Shown here one piece after another: positions 1 through 8,297 of a stretch of DNA of 64,000 nt (its first letter is position 1; the number at the start of each line of letters is the position of its first letter). The position numbers and the translations under genes were made by a program. Under the pieces are notes generated by a model. It ran no database searches. It was given only the letters and a program-made list of their open reading frames with translations, and was not told the origin of the DNA. This DNA is from Neoroseomonas soli (GTDB lineage: Bacteria; Pseudomonadota; Alphaproteobacteria; Acetobacterales; Acetobacteraceae), in NCBI RefSeq assembly GCF_018129065.1, contig NZ_JAAEDM010000014.1:20657-84656 (forward strand), written 5' to 3'.

Positions 1-173
1 GCGCGGCGGGCGGTACGCATCGGCAGCGTGACCACGACCTCCCCCGCCCGCGCATCGATGCGCAGGCTGACCCGGCGCGCGCGCGTGGACCGGCACCAAC
101 GCACCGGGCAACCCACGGGTGCGCCGAGCACGCCGGGGCGCAACAGCACGGTTTCCGAATCGGAGGACTGCAT
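1..173 (-). CDS. YgjP-like metallopeptidase (DUF45/M48-type), N-terminus only
   Basis: Reading the minus strand from the ATG at 171-173 gives about 57 residues that run off the left edge. After a variable N-terminus they contain the stretch STRARRVSLRIDARAG followed by EVVVTLP. This matches the start of the YgjP/DUF45 zinc metallopeptidase family, in which a basic Arg-rich strand pair precedes the SprT-like HExxH domain. The catalytic HExxH lies outside the window, so the call rests on the N-terminal pattern alone. It is transcribed away from the EamA gene at 248, leaving a divergent gap of about 74 bases. The cellular role of the family is not settled. Confidence 0.6.
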   Translation of the reverse strand, partial: MQSSDSETVLLRPGVLGAPVGCPVRWCRSTRARRVSLRIDARAGEVVVTLPMRTARR

Positions 174-247
174 GGGGCCAACATGGCTCAGCGACGATGA
201 AAGGTTCAACGCTTGACAGCGGCCCGTTACGCACGACGAGTGAGACG

Positions 248-1126
248 ATGCACGACGCGCTCCGCCCGCTGCCGCCGCTGCTCCTGCTCGGCACCATCTG
301 GGGCGGAACGCCCGGCTTCGTGAAGCATCTCGGCGCCATCGGCTGGCCGCCGATGCTGATCGCCGCCTGCGCCGGCGCGGGGAGTGCCGCGATCCTGTTT
401 GCCATCTGCCGGATGCGCGGTATCGGGGTGCCGCTGACGCGCGCGCATCTGCGGCACTACCTGGTCTCCGGGCTGTTCGGGATGGCGCTCGCGAACCTGG
501 TCGGGTTCACCAGCCTCCAGCATGTGCCGGCGGGCTTCTTCTCGCTGCTCGTGCCGCTCTCGCCCATCCTGACGGTGCTGGGCGCGGCGCTGCTGGGGGC
601 GGAACGCGCGACGCCGCGGCGCGTGCTGGGTACGGTGCTCGGGCTGGGCGGCGTGCTGCTCGCCATGAGCCCGGGCGCGGCATTGCCGGATCCCGAGGTG
701 CTGCCCTGGGCCTTGCTCGCGGCGATGACGCCGGTCTGCTACGCGGCGTCGAACCTGCTGGCGGTGCGGCTGGCGCCGCCGGGGACGCCGCCGCTGGCGC
801 TCGCCACCGGGACGCTGGCGGCCGGCGCGCTGCAGGCGGTGATCTTCGCCGCGCTGCTCGGCCATCTGCGCGTGCCGACGCTGGAAGGCGTGCCGGTCTC
901 GGCCTTCCAGGCCGTGGTCACGGCGCTCGCCTTCATGATCTACTTCCGCTCGCTCGGCACATACGGCGGCGTGGTGACGTCCCAGACGGGCTACATCATC
1001 ACCCTGACGGGGCTGAGCTGGGGCTGGGTGCTGTTCGGCGAACGGCCGGGATGGTTGACCATCCCGGCCGCGGCGCTGGTCTTCGCCGGGCTCGCGCTGG
1101 TGACGCTGCCCGGGCGGAAGCTTTGA
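248..1126 (+). CDS. EamA/DMT-family transporter
   Basis: This 292-residue inner-membrane protein has about ten hydrophobic segments in two repeats, as in the drug/metabolite transporter superfamily. The first repeat includes the early GTIWGGTPGFVKHLG signature, and the second begins near PWALLAAMTPVCYAASNLLAVRL. Members export or import small metabolites such as amino acids. The substrate cannot be read from sequence. The start at 248 is chosen because it begins just before the first membrane segment; the open frame extends upstream to 119 but that part is low-complexity and overlaps the divergent metallopeptidase. The upstream GAGTGAG gives a modest ribosome site. Confidence 0.85.
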   Translation: MHDALRPLPPLLLLGTIWGGTPGFVKHLGAIGWPPMLIAACAGAGSAAILFAICRMRGIGVPLTRAHLRHYLVSGLFGMALANLVGFTSLQHVPAGFFSLLVPLSPILTVLGAALLGAERATPRRVLGTVLGLGGVLLAMSPGAALPDPEVLPWALLAAMTPVCYAASNLLAVRLAPPGTPPLALATGTLAAGALQAVIFAALLGHLRVPTLEGVPVSAFQAVVTALAFMIYFRSLGTYGGVVTSQTGYIITLTGLSWGWVLFGERPGWLTIPAAALVFAGLALVTLPGRKL

Positions 1127-1189
1127 TCTGGCGCACAGCCGCCACACCGACCCTGCGCGCGGATGCACCCGGCCGCCTGGCCGGGCGCA

Positions 1190-1504
1190 TCACCCGATCA
1201 GGTGCTTGAGTTCCGTCTCGACGAAGGCGAAGGCCGTGTCGCCGGCGTTGACGACGTTGTGCTCGATGCCCGCGGCGCGGGCATAGGCGACGCCGGTCTT
1301 GATCTCGGCCGTCGCCGTCTGCCCGCCCGGCAGTTCCAGCAGCATCTTCCCGTCCGACACCGGCACGACGACATATGCCATGCCATGCCGATGCCAGCCT
1401 GTCTCGGAACCCGGCGGGAAATCCCACCGGGTCACGCGCACATTCGCGTCGTCCACCTGCACGGTCGCGATCGCCGGCGGACGGCAGCGCAGCGGCTCGT
1501 TCAT
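1190..1504 (-). CDS. Small cupin-domain protein
   Basis: This 104-residue protein is a single cupin beta-barrel. The metal-binding motif 1 is visible as GSETGWHRHGMAYVVVPVSDG (His-x-His), and the second motif carries IEHNVVNAGDTAFAFVE. Stand-alone cupins of this size are often isomerases, dioxygenases or sugar-binding proteins, and no specific reaction can be assigned. Its ATG overlaps the stop of the DapA-like gene (TGATG), so it is probably translated with it as the last gene of the 1190-6266 catabolic operon. A GTG one codon upstream at 1507 is an alternative start. Confidence 0.8.
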   Translation of the reverse strand: MNEPLRCRPPAIATVQVDDANVRVTRWDFPPGSETGWHRHGMAYVVVPVSDGKMLLELPGGQTATAEIKTGVAYARAAGIEHNVVNAGDTAFAFVETELKHLIG

Positions 1505-2442
1505 CACTCGGCCGCCTTCGCCGGCGCCAGGCCCGGCAGCGGCAGCGCGCCGGCCGCGCCCCAGGCAGCCCAGGCCTTCTCGGCCTGCTCGGCCGTCAGC
1601 GGCAGGTGCGGCGGACGGATGGTGCGCCAGCCGGCATCGCCGGTGCTGCGCGCGATGATCTCGCGCAGGCCCGGGATCAGCGGCACGGAAGTCGCCGCAC
1701 GGCGCGTGGCGGTCAGCGTCGCCTGCGCGGCATCCGCCTCGGGCCCGGTGCGCTTCGCATAGACGATGCCGCCCCAGTGGCTGTTCGCGTTGGACGCGGC
1801 GGTGATGCAGCCCGCGCCGCCCTCGGCGAGGATCTGCTGCAGGAACTCGTCGCTGCCCGAATAGACCTCGAACCCGTCCGCGGCGAATTCACGCACCATC
1901 GCCTGCATGTTGGCGTAGTCGCCGGACGAATCCTTCACGCCCTTGATCGTGCCCGGGAAGGCCTTCAGCAGGCGCTCGATCAGCGAGAGGCTGAAAGGCA
2001 CCGCCGACTGCTGCGGGAAGTGATAGAGATAGATCTTCACCCCGCCGCCGACGCGGTTCACGACTTCCGAGAAGTACGCAAACAGCCCGTCATCGCTCGG
2101 CCCCTTGTAGTAGAAGGGCGGCAGCATCAGCACGCCGGGGCAGCCGGCGTCGCGCGCGTGCTTCGTCAGTTCCACGGAATCCGTCAGGCTGGCGCAGCCC
2201 GTACCGGGCATCATGCGCGCCGACGGGATGCCGCGCGCGATCAGCCCTTCCAGGATGGCCTTGCGCTCGTGCAGGCCGAAGGAATTCGCCTCGCCGGTCG
2301 TGCCGAGCACGCCAAGGCCGTTGCAGCCATTGGCCAGCAGCCACTTCGCATGCGCCGACATGCGGTCGAGGTCGGGCGTGAGGTCAGGCCTCATCGCCGT
2401 CAGCACCGCGGCGTTCACGCCGCCATAGATCGCGTCCTTCAT
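1504..2442 (-). CDS. Dihydrodipicolinate synthase (DapA)/N-acetylneuraminate lyase family protein
   Basis: This TIM-barrel class I aldolase of 312 residues carries the family signatures: GTTGE at the substrate carboxylate site, the Schiff-base lysine in [10 protein letters not shown], and the catalytic tyrosine in IYLYHFP. The start at 2442 is preceded by a strong GGAGGAG site. The open frame continues to 2496, but that extension is unlike the family. Its place with an enolase-superfamily enzyme, a Gfo/Idh dehydrogenase and a cupin argues for a catabolic aldolase or dehydratase (for example 2-keto-3-deoxy sugar acid cleavage) rather than lysine biosynthesis. The ATG overlaps the YcgN stop by 4 bases. 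Confidence 0.85.
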   Translation of the reverse strand: MKDAIYGGVNAAVLTAMRPDLTPDLDRMSAHAKWLLANGCNGLGVLGTTGEANSFGLHERKAILEGLIARGIPSARMMPGTGCASLTDSVELTKHARDAGCPGVLMLPPFYYKGPSDDGLFAYFSEVVNRVGGGVKIYLYHFPQQSAVPFSLSLIERLLKAFPGTIKGVKDSSGDYANMQAMVREFAADGFEVYSGSDEFLQQILAEGGAGCITAASNANSHWGGIVYAKRTGPEADAAQATLTATRRAATSVPLIPGLREIIARSTGDAGWRTIRPPHLPLTAEQAEKAWAAWGAAGALPLPGLAPAKAAE

Positions 2443-2936
2443 CCGGGTCTCCTCCGGTCCTTCACAACAGGGGGCGTGCGTGCCTTGGCGGGCCATTTGC
2501 CCGGCCAGGACACCACGTGGTCCTCAAGATCGCCGGCCTCGCGCTCCGCCACGGTGCGGCCGCGGACCGAGATCCCCGCTTCATGCACCGTTTCCGGGCG
2601 CCCGGATACCAGGGGGTGCCACCAGGGCAGGTCCTGGCCTTCGGCCAGCAGGCGATAGGCGCAGGTCGGCGGCAGCCAGTCGATCGTCCCGAGCCGCTTC
2701 GGCGTCAGCCGCACGCAGTCCGGCACCCGCGCCCGGCGGTTCGCGTAGTCCTTGCAGCGGCAGGTCTCCGCATCGAGCAGCCGGCAGGCGACATTGGTGA
2801 AGGCGATGTGGTCCGTGTCCTCGTCGCGCAGCTTGTGCAGGCAACAGCGGCCGCAGCCGTCGCACAGGGATTCCCATTCGGCGCGCGTCATCGCGTCGAG
2901 GGTCTTCTCGCGCCAGAAGGGTTTGGTGGCCGTCAC
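2439..2936 (-). CDS. YcgN/UPF0260 family cysteine-cluster protein
   Basis: This 165-residue protein has the conserved cysteine cluster CDGCGRCC followed by [14 protein letters not shown] and VPDC, the hallmark of the YcgN (UPF0260, YkgJ-like) zinc/iron-chelating family. The biochemical role is unknown. It is embedded in the catabolic operon: 56 bases below the enolase-superfamily gene and overlapping the DapA-like gene by ATGA. That is an odd setting for a family usually found alone or near general metabolism genes. Confidence 0.85.
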   Translation of the reverse strand: MTATKPFWREKTLDAMTRAEWESLCDGCGRCCLHKLRDEDTDHIAFTNVACRLLDAETCRCKDYANRRARVPDCVRLTPKRLGTIDWLPPTCAYRLLAEGQDLPWWHPLVSGRPETVHEAGISVRGRTVAEREAGDLEDHVVSWPGKWPAKARTPPVVKDRRRPG

Positions 2937-2992
2937 GCGGGGGTTCTACGCCGAAGGGCGAGACAGGAGAACCTCTCTCCCGGCCCCGCATG

Positions 2993-4426
2993 TCACCGTG
3001 GGGGCCAGGCGGCCCCGGGCATGGGCTGCATCGCGGCCGTATCGGGCTCGATCGCGGCACCGAGGCCGACCGCGCCGACCACCGAACCGAGTTCCAACAT
3101 GCCCTCGCGGATGGCGAGGCGCGGTCCGCGCGGCGTATCGGCATAGAGGTCCGGGTGCATCTCCATGAAACGGACTGCTTCTGCCCTGGGGCGGCCGGAG
3201 AAGCCGTCCACGAAATGATGACCGTTGCGCTCCACATGCGCGAGGCCCATCGCGCTCACCAGCGCCAGGTCCTGCTGCACGCAGACGCCGGCGAGCGTCG
3301 TCAGGTCCTCCGCACTCATGAAGTAGCGCGGTTCCGCTTCCTGCGCGTTCCAGGCCCGGCAGCGCGCGAGGTTGATCAGCGACCGCCACACCCCCTTGCA
3401 CGCCTTGGAGGAAATGCCGGTGTAGCCGAGCGCCTTCGCCTGCACGAAGGCGTCGAGCGGCCCGTCGCTCTCGTCCACGATCACCGGCCGTTCGGCCGCC
3501 AGCGCCCCCATCGCCCCTTCCAGCGCGCGTGCCCGCTTCACCGGCTGCTCGATGAAGGCGATCGAGGCGTTGAGCCGCGACAGCCGCGGCTCTGCCTGCA
3601 TTGCCCGCCACAGGGCGAGCACGCCCTCCGCATCCTCGTACTGCTCATTGCCGTCCAGCGAGACATGATAGCCGTGCAGCCGGTCCAGCATGGATGCGAT
3701 GCGGCACAGCCGGTCCACATCCGCCGCGACATTGCCGCCGACCTTCAGCTTCCACCAGGTGTGGCGGTAGGTGGCAGCGACCTCCTCGACCGTCTCCGGC
3801 AGGCCGTCGTCCACGCGCTCCGTCTGGTCCGCGGCGGTGATCGGGTCCACCAGCCCGACCGTGTGCCGCGCATGCATCCGCCGCGCCGGCGTCAGCGAGG
3901 CGAGCATCGCTTCGAAATCGTAGCCCGCCAGGTCCGTGACCACCGCATGCGGCGCCATGCCGCCGACATTGGCGCGCAAGCCCGCGGCAAAGGACAGCCC
4001 CGTCGCCTTCAGCAGCGCATCCAGCATCGCGCGGTCCAGCAGCGCGCGGCCATAGGCAGCGACGAGCGGGTTCAGCGATTCCACCCCGCAGGCCGCGACA
4101 TGTGCCGGGTAGGCGTCGGCGTAGTGACCGAAGGCTGTATTCGCCCCGGCAGCGATCGTCGCGTCGCACGCGATCTCCAGCGCGCGGCGAAGCTGGTCCT
4201 CGTTCTGCGCGTCGCTCCAGCGCGGGTCCTTGTCGAACCACTTCGCAGCGAGGGTCTCCGCCGCCACGCCCCAATGCTCGCTGCCATCCTCCAGCGCGAT
4301 GCGCGCGCGGATCACCGCCTGGCGGCCATGCGTCACCGTGATCACGCCGAAGCGGAAGGGCATCCGCAGCCGGAAGGGCCATTCGAAGCGCTGGGTCTCG
4401 ACAAGCCGGAAGCGGGGCGCCGTCAT
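2993..4426 (-). CDS. Enolase-superfamily enzyme (mandelate racemase/muconate lactonizing type)
   Basis: This 477-residue protein has the enolase-superfamily barrel. Visible catalytic elements in order are the Lys-x-Lys pair in WWKLKVGG, metal ligands in SLDGNEQY, FIEQP and VDESDG, and the late lysine in GISSKACKG. The Lys/Lys arrangement points to the muconate-lactonizing/dipeptide-epimerase-like subgroup rather than the His/Asp mandelate subgroup, although sugar-acid dehydratases also occur among relatives. It is longer than the usual 360-400 residues owing to extra N-terminal and middle segments. It overlaps the isomerase gene by ATGA, placing it in the same operon. The exact substrate is unknown. 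Confidence 0.8.
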   Translation of the reverse strand: MTAPRFRLVETQRFEWPFRLRMPFRFGVITVTHGRQAVIRARIALEDGSEHWGVAAETLAAKWFDKDPRWSDAQNEDQLRRALEIACDATIAAGANTAFGHYADAYPAHVAACGVESLNPLVAAYGRALLDRAMLDALLKATGLSFAAGLRANVGGMAPHAVVTDLAGYDFEAMLASLTPARRMHARHTVGLVDPITAADQTERVDDGLPETVEEVAATYRHTWWKLKVGGNVAADVDRLCRIASMLDRLHGYHVSLDGNEQYEDAEGVLALWRAMQAEPRLSRLNASIAFIEQPVKRARALEGAMGALAAERPVIVDESDGPLDAFVQAKALGYTGISSKACKGVWRSLINLARCRAWNAQEAEPRYFMSAEDLTTLAGVCVQQDLALVSAMGLAHVERNGHHFVDGFSGRPRAEAVRFMEMHPDLYADTPRGPRLAIREGMLELGSVVGAVGLGAAIEPDTAAMQPMPGAAWPPR

Positions 4427-5247
4427 GCCGGGGTCTCCTCGAGCGCGCGGAGGTAGCCGATGGCGCGCGCCGCGCAGGTCGGGCCGTCGGGGTGGTAGTC
4501 GAAGGGCTCGACCGCGCAGAACCCCGCATAGCCCAGCCGCTTCAGCGTCGAGAGCACCGGCCCGAAGTGGTCCTTCCCCTGCCCCGGCGCCTGCCGGTTC
4601 CGGTCGTTCAGATGCACGTGCGCGATGTCGCCCGATGGGACGAAGCGTTCGAGCAGCGCCGGCACCGAATCACCCTCCCCGTTTCCGGCGGCGCAGACAT
4701 CGAGCATGGTGCGTAGCGCCGGATTGCCGATGCGGCGCACCATCGCCGCCGCCTCGGCCACGGTCGTCACCCAGTTGGTCTGGCCGGAGTCGAGCGGTTC
4801 CAGGCAATAGGTGACGCCATGCTGCGCGGCCCATTCGCCGGCGCGCGCCATCGCCTCCTCCGCCCGTGCCGCGTCGCCCTCGCGCTCCACCGATCGCTGA
4901 TGCGGCGAACCGTGCACCAGCAGCGTCCCGCCGAGATCCGCCGTCAGCGCCACCAGCCTCTCCATGACGTCGAGCGTGCGTGCGCGGATGGCGGGGTCGC
5001 CGCTGGTGATGGAAAGGCCCGCCGGCGCGACCAGCAGCCAATGCAGCGAGGTGATGGCGATGCCCTCCCCCGCCGCCGCCCGGCGCAGTTCCGCGCGGCG
5101 CGAGGCGGGCAGCAGGTGCGGCGCCTCGGCATCCAGGGTGAAGGGCGCAACTTCTAGCCCGTCATAGCCGAGCCCCGCCGCCAGCGCGCATTGCGCCGCG
5201 AAATCGAGGCCGCGGATGACCTCGTTGCACAGGCTGATGCGCATCAT
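4423..5247 (-). CDS. Sugar phosphate isomerase/epimerase family (AP-endonuclease-2 TIM barrel)
   Basis: This 274-residue TIM barrel is of the xylose-isomerase-like family. Likely metal ligands appear as the Glu of CLEPLD, the Asp of TMLDVCAAG, the His of AHVHLND and the Glu of CAVEPFDY. Family members include hydroxypyruvate isomerases, ketose epimerases and inosose dehydratases. Four-base overlaps on both sides (with the Gfo/Idh gene and the enolase-superfamily gene) imply co-translation, so it is probably a step in the same carboxylate or polyol pathway. The specific reaction cannot be assigned from sequence. Confidence 0.82.
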   Translation of the reverse strand: MMRISLCNEVIRGLDFAAQCALAAGLGYDGLEVAPFTLDAEAPHLLPASRRAELRRAAAGEGIAITSLHWLLVAPAGLSITSGDPAIRARTLDVMERLVALTADLGGTLLVHGSPHQRSVEREGDAARAEEAMARAGEWAAQHGVTYCLEPLDSGQTNWVTTVAEAAAMVRRIGNPALRTMLDVCAAGNGEGDSVPALLERFVPSGDIAHVHLNDRNRQAPGQGKDHFGPVLSTLKRLGYAGFCAVEPFDYHPDGPTCAARAIGYLRALEETPA

Positions 5248-6266
5248 GCGAATTCCTCCAGGGCGACGACGCGGCCTTCCAGCGCGGATCGCCGCGCCGC
5301 ATCGAGGATGCGCGCGGGCGCGACGGCGCCGGAGCGGAGGTCCGCCTCCGGGGCACGGCGCGTGGCCACCGCGTCGACGAAGGCGGCAAGTTCCGCCGCG
5401 ACCACCTCCACCGGGTCAGCCGCCGGAATGCCGGGATCCTCGCGCGGGCCGTGCCGCGGCAGCCAGGCGCCGTGCGGGGCCGGGGCATGGGCGCCGCGAC
5501 GCAGGGCGAAGGTCTCGGCAGCGAAATCCACCTCGGCCAGCGCGTCGCGTCCCGCCACGACGACTTCCTTGCGCGTCTCCGCCCCCGGCACCACGGCATC
5601 CGGCCAGCGGCCGGGCAGCACGCAGCCGGCCTCGATCAGCGCCGTGAGGCCCGAAGGGAACATCAATTGGATCACCGCCAAATCCTCCCGCCCGCGGCCG
5701 AGCGGGTCCGCCAGCGTCGCGAAGATGCGCCCGGGTGCTTCGCCGGCGATCCAGGGCAGCAGGTCCGCGAAGTGCACGGCGTCGTTCAGCAGCGCGCCGG
5801 AATCCCCCCGCGCGCGCTTCAGCCCCGAGAACCGCGCCGCGAGGTAGTGCAGGCGCCCGAAGCAGCCCTCGGCGACCATCCGGCGCAACGCGGCCGCCTT
5901 GGGGTGGAAGCGGAAGTACAGCCCGACCTGCGCGACCCGGCCCCGTTCCTCCGCCAGCGCAGCGAGGGCGGCGGCTTCGGCGCTCGTCTCCGTCGCGGGC
6001 TTCTCCAGGAAGAGGTCCCGCCCCGCGCGCAGCACGGCGGTCGCGAGCGCGACATGCGTCGGCACCGGCGTCGCCACGACCGCCGCGTCGCAGGCAGCGA
6101 GCCCGGATTCCACGCTGTCCGCCACCGGCAGGCCCGTCGCCTCGGCCGCGGCACGGTCGGGGTCGAACACCATCGCCGTCGCGCGCAGCCGCTGCAGCGC
6201 CGCGAGGTGCACGCGCCCGAAGGCACCGCAGCCAAGCAGCAGCAGGCGAGGGGTCGCATCCTCCAT
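5244..6266 (-). CDS. Gfo/Idh/MocA family NAD(P)-dependent oxidoreductase
   Basis: This 340-residue protein begins with the Rossmann signature LLLLGCGAFGRVHLAAL and carries the family's FLEKPAT motif with the catalytic-site lysine. The C-terminal half is the alpha/beta substrate domain (NDAVHFADLLPWI). Family members oxidise sugars, inositols or sugar acids. The ATG at 6264-6266 is chosen because it lies just before the Rossmann fold; the longer open frame upstream would cross the palindrome and the GNAT start. It is the first gene of the operon running down to 1190. Confidence 0.87.
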   Translation of the reverse strand: MEDATPRLLLLGCGAFGRVHLAALQRLRATAMVFDPDRAAAEATGLPVADSVESGLAACDAAVVATPVPTHVALATAVLRAGRDLFLEKPATETSAEAAALAALAEERGRVAQVGLYFRFHPKAAALRRMVAEGCFGRLHYLAARFSGLKRARGDSGALLNDAVHFADLLPWIAGEAPGRIFATLADPLGRGREDLAVIQLMFPSGLTALIEAGCVLPGRWPDAVVPGAETRKEVVVAGRDALAEVDFAAETFALRRGAHAPAPHGAWLPRHGPREDPGIPAADPVEVVAAELAAFVDAVATRRAPEADLRSGAVAPARILDAARRSALEGRVVALEEFA

Positions 6267-6289
6267 GTGCGCGAGTGGGCGTGCTCGCG

Positions 6290-6319
6290 GCGCTGGCGTC
6301 AAGCGCTTGACGCCAGCGC
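6290..6319. promoter_or_regulatory. Perfect 30-bp palindrome in a divergent gap (candidate operator)
   Basis: The two 15-base arms (6290-6304 and 6305-6319) are exact reverse complements with no spacer. The central 12 bases are TCAAGCGCTTGA, which contains AAGCGCTT and so fits the AANCGNTT core seen at many LacI-family operators. It lies 23 bases upstream of the Gfo/Idh start and 23 bases upstream of the GNAT start, in the 76-base gap between divergent genes. That is a natural place for an operator controlling the catabolic operon. A cruciform or terminator is possible but less likely, since no gene ends here. No LacI-type regulator is visible in the window. Confidence 0.55.
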
Positions 6320-6342
6320 GCGGAGGACGTCGCATCGCAGGC

Positions 6343-7158
6343 GTGGACCCGCGACCGCTCACTGCCGACGACCTTCCACGCGCCGCGGCGCTGTCGTTCC
6401 TCATCGGCTGGAACCAGATGCAGCGGGACTGGGCGCTGTTCCTGCGCGGCGGTGAAGGCCGCGCCCTGGACGACGGGCGGGACGCGCTCGCCGCCACCGC
6501 CGCCGTCATCCGCTACGGCGCGGACCTCGCCTGGATCTCGATGGTGCTGGTGCGGCCGGACATGCGCCGGCGCGGCCTCGCCACCGCCCTGATTCGCTGG
6601 GCCGTCGATGCGCTCGACGGGACGCGCTGCGCCGCGCTGGACGCCACCCCGGCGGGGCGGGAGGTCTATCGTGGCCTCGGCTTCCGCGACCTCTGGGGTT
6701 TCGCGCGCTGGGCGCTGCCGGCGCCGCTGCCCGTCGCGCCCGGCGTGCGGCCGCTCGCGCCCGGCGACTGGCCCGCGCTGCTGGCGCTGGACGCAGCCGC
6801 CTTCGGCGCGCCGCGCGAAGCCCTGCTGCGCGATTTCGCCTCCCGCCTGCCGCGGGCCACCTTCGTCGCGACGGACGGCTCCGGTTTCGTCCTCGCCCGC
6901 GATGGGGCACGCGGGCCGCAGATCGGGCCGGTGGTGGCGCGGGACGACGCCACGGCGCGCGCGTTGATCGCCGCCGCGCGCGCAGCGCTGCCCGGTGCGC
7001 CGGTGCTGGATCTCGTCGATGCGCGGGGCGGCCTCGCCACCTGGCTGGCGGCGCATGGCGGCGCGCCGCAGCGCCCTTTCACGCGCATGGCGCTCGGCAG
7101 CGACACGCCGGGCGATGCCACGCTGCTCGCCGCGGTGGCGGGGCCGGAGTTCGGCTGA
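6343..7158 (+). CDS. GNAT-family N-acetyltransferase (two GNAT-like halves)
   Basis: This 271-residue protein has an N-terminal GNAT domain with the acetyl-CoA loop in VRPDMRRRGLATALIRWA, followed by GREVYRGLGFRD. A second, more diverged half (residues about 130-270) resembles the C-terminal domain of two-domain GNATs. The substrate is unknown. The GTG at 6343 is chosen because upstream in-frame codons belong to the palindrome and the divergent gene; the nearest GGAGG (6322-6326) is rather far from it. It ends 119 bases before tctC and is oriented with it. Confidence 0.75.
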   Translation: MDPRPLTADDLPRAAALSFLIGWNQMQRDWALFLRGGEGRALDDGRDALAATAAVIRYGADLAWISMVLVRPDMRRRGLATALIRWAVDALDGTRCAALDATPAGREVYRGLGFRDLWGFARWALPAPLPVAPGVRPLAPGDWPALLALDAAAFGAPREALLRDFASRLPRATFVATDGSGFVLARDGARGPQIGPVVARDDATARALIAAARAALPGAPVLDLVDARGGLATWLAAHGGAPQRPFTRMALGSDTPGDATLLAAVAGPEFG

Positions 7159-7277
7159 CGCACCCGCTCGCTTGACGTCCCCGGAAGGACGGAAGCACCA
7201 TTCCCGGTAACCGTTGGGTTACTGCGCTACGACGCCGCGACGAACGCGGCGCGGGAACGAGGAAAGGGTCGAAGACA

Positions 7278-8297
7278 ATGCTTCGCAGGCACCTTCTCGC
7301 CGCCACCGCCGCCGGGCTCGCCGTGCCCGCCACGCTCCGCGCACAGGGCGCCTGGCGCCCGGAACGGCCGGTGACGCTGATCGTTCCCTGGGCCGCCGGC
7401 GGCTCGACCGACCAGATGGCGCGCATCGTCGCCGCGGAGATCGAAGGCCCGCTCGGCCAGCGCGTGGTGGTGGTGAACCAGCCCGGCGCCTCGGGCTCCA
7501 TCGGCACGCGCAATGCGCTGGAAGCGGCGAAGGACGGCCTGACCTGGGCCGCCGGCGCGGCGGTGGACGTGGGCTGCTACAAGGTGCTCGGGCTGCTCGA
7601 TACGCAGCTTGCCGACTGGCACCTCTTCTTCGCCGTGGCCAACGTGAACGTGCTGGTGGCCAACCCGCAATCCGGCTTCCGCGACTTCGGCCAGGCGCTC
7701 GATGCGCTGAAGACCCGTGGCCAGGGCATCGGCGTCGCCACCGCCGGCGTCTCCTCGGCCGGGCACAACATGATGGAGGCGCTGCGCGCCGCCTCGCCCT
7801 TCCAGTACCGGCACGCCACCTATGACGGCGGCAACCCCGCCATGATCGCGACCGTCTCGGGCGAGACGCCGCTCGGTGCCATGCTGCTGGTGGAAGCGGC
7901 CGAGATGATCCGCGCGCGCCGGCTGGTCCCGCTCGCCGCGCAGGCCGAGAACCCGGTGACACTCGCCGCGCAGGGCAACGCGCCGGCGATCGAGATCCCC
8001 TCGGTCCGCCGCTGGCTCCCGGACATCCCCGCGCCGCTCAACTACTTCGGCATCTGGGCGCCGAAGGGCGTGCCCCAGAACGTCGTGCAGACCATGACGG
8101 GGCTGTGGGAGAGCACGATCAGGAACTCCCAGCGCCTGAAGGACTACGCGAATTCCCGCGCCGCGCTGTTCACGCCGGTCCACGGCCAGCAGGCACACGA
8201 CGAGGCGTGGAAGATGGTCCGCCAGACCGCCTGGCTCTACTTCGACGGCGGCAAGGCGCGCGTCTCGCCCGATACGCTCGGGATCGCCCGGCTTTGA
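7278..8297 (+). CDS. tctC: Tripartite tricarboxylate transporter substrate-binding protein (Bug/TctC)
   Basis: This 339-residue periplasmic receptor starts with a signal peptide (MLRRHLLAATAAGLAVPATLRAQ). It carries the Bug-family motif VTLIVPWAAGGSTDQMAR near residue 35 and the PGASGSIGT loop. It binds a carboxylate for uptake through TctB and TctA encoded immediately downstream. The 119-base leader contains a TTGACG-like -35 candidate at 7172-7177 and a hairpin with 7-base arms at 7233-7239/7245-7251. An AGGAAAGGG ribosome site precedes the ATG. The conserved motifs make the family secure; the ligand is not predictable. Confidence 0.93.
   Translation: MLRRHLLAATAAGLAVPATLRAQGAWRPERPVTLIVPWAAGGSTDQMARIVAAEIEGPLGQRVVVVNQPGASGSIGTRNALEAAKDGLTWAAGAAVDVGCYKVLGLLDTQLADWHLFFAVANVNVLVANPQSGFRDFGQALDALKTRGQGIGVATAGVSSAGHNMMEALRAASPFQYRHATYDGGNPAMIATVSGETPLGAMLLVEAAEMIRARRLVPLAAQAENPVTLAAQGNAPAIEIPSVRRWLPDIPAPLNYFGIWAPKGVPQNVVQTMTGLWESTIRNSQRLKDYANSRAALFTPVHGQQAHDEAWKMVRQTAWLYFDGGKARVSPDTLGIARL

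Noticed and set aside
205..225. TCAACGCTTGA near the EamA start as a second copy of the 6.3-kb operator
   Set aside because: It matches only part of the core with an odd-length centre and lacks the long arms.
5416..7056. 546-codon open frame on the minus strand
   Set aside because: It overlaps the GNAT gene antisense and the Gfo/Idh gene in another frame and has the Arg/Ala-rich composition typical of GC-rich shadow frames.
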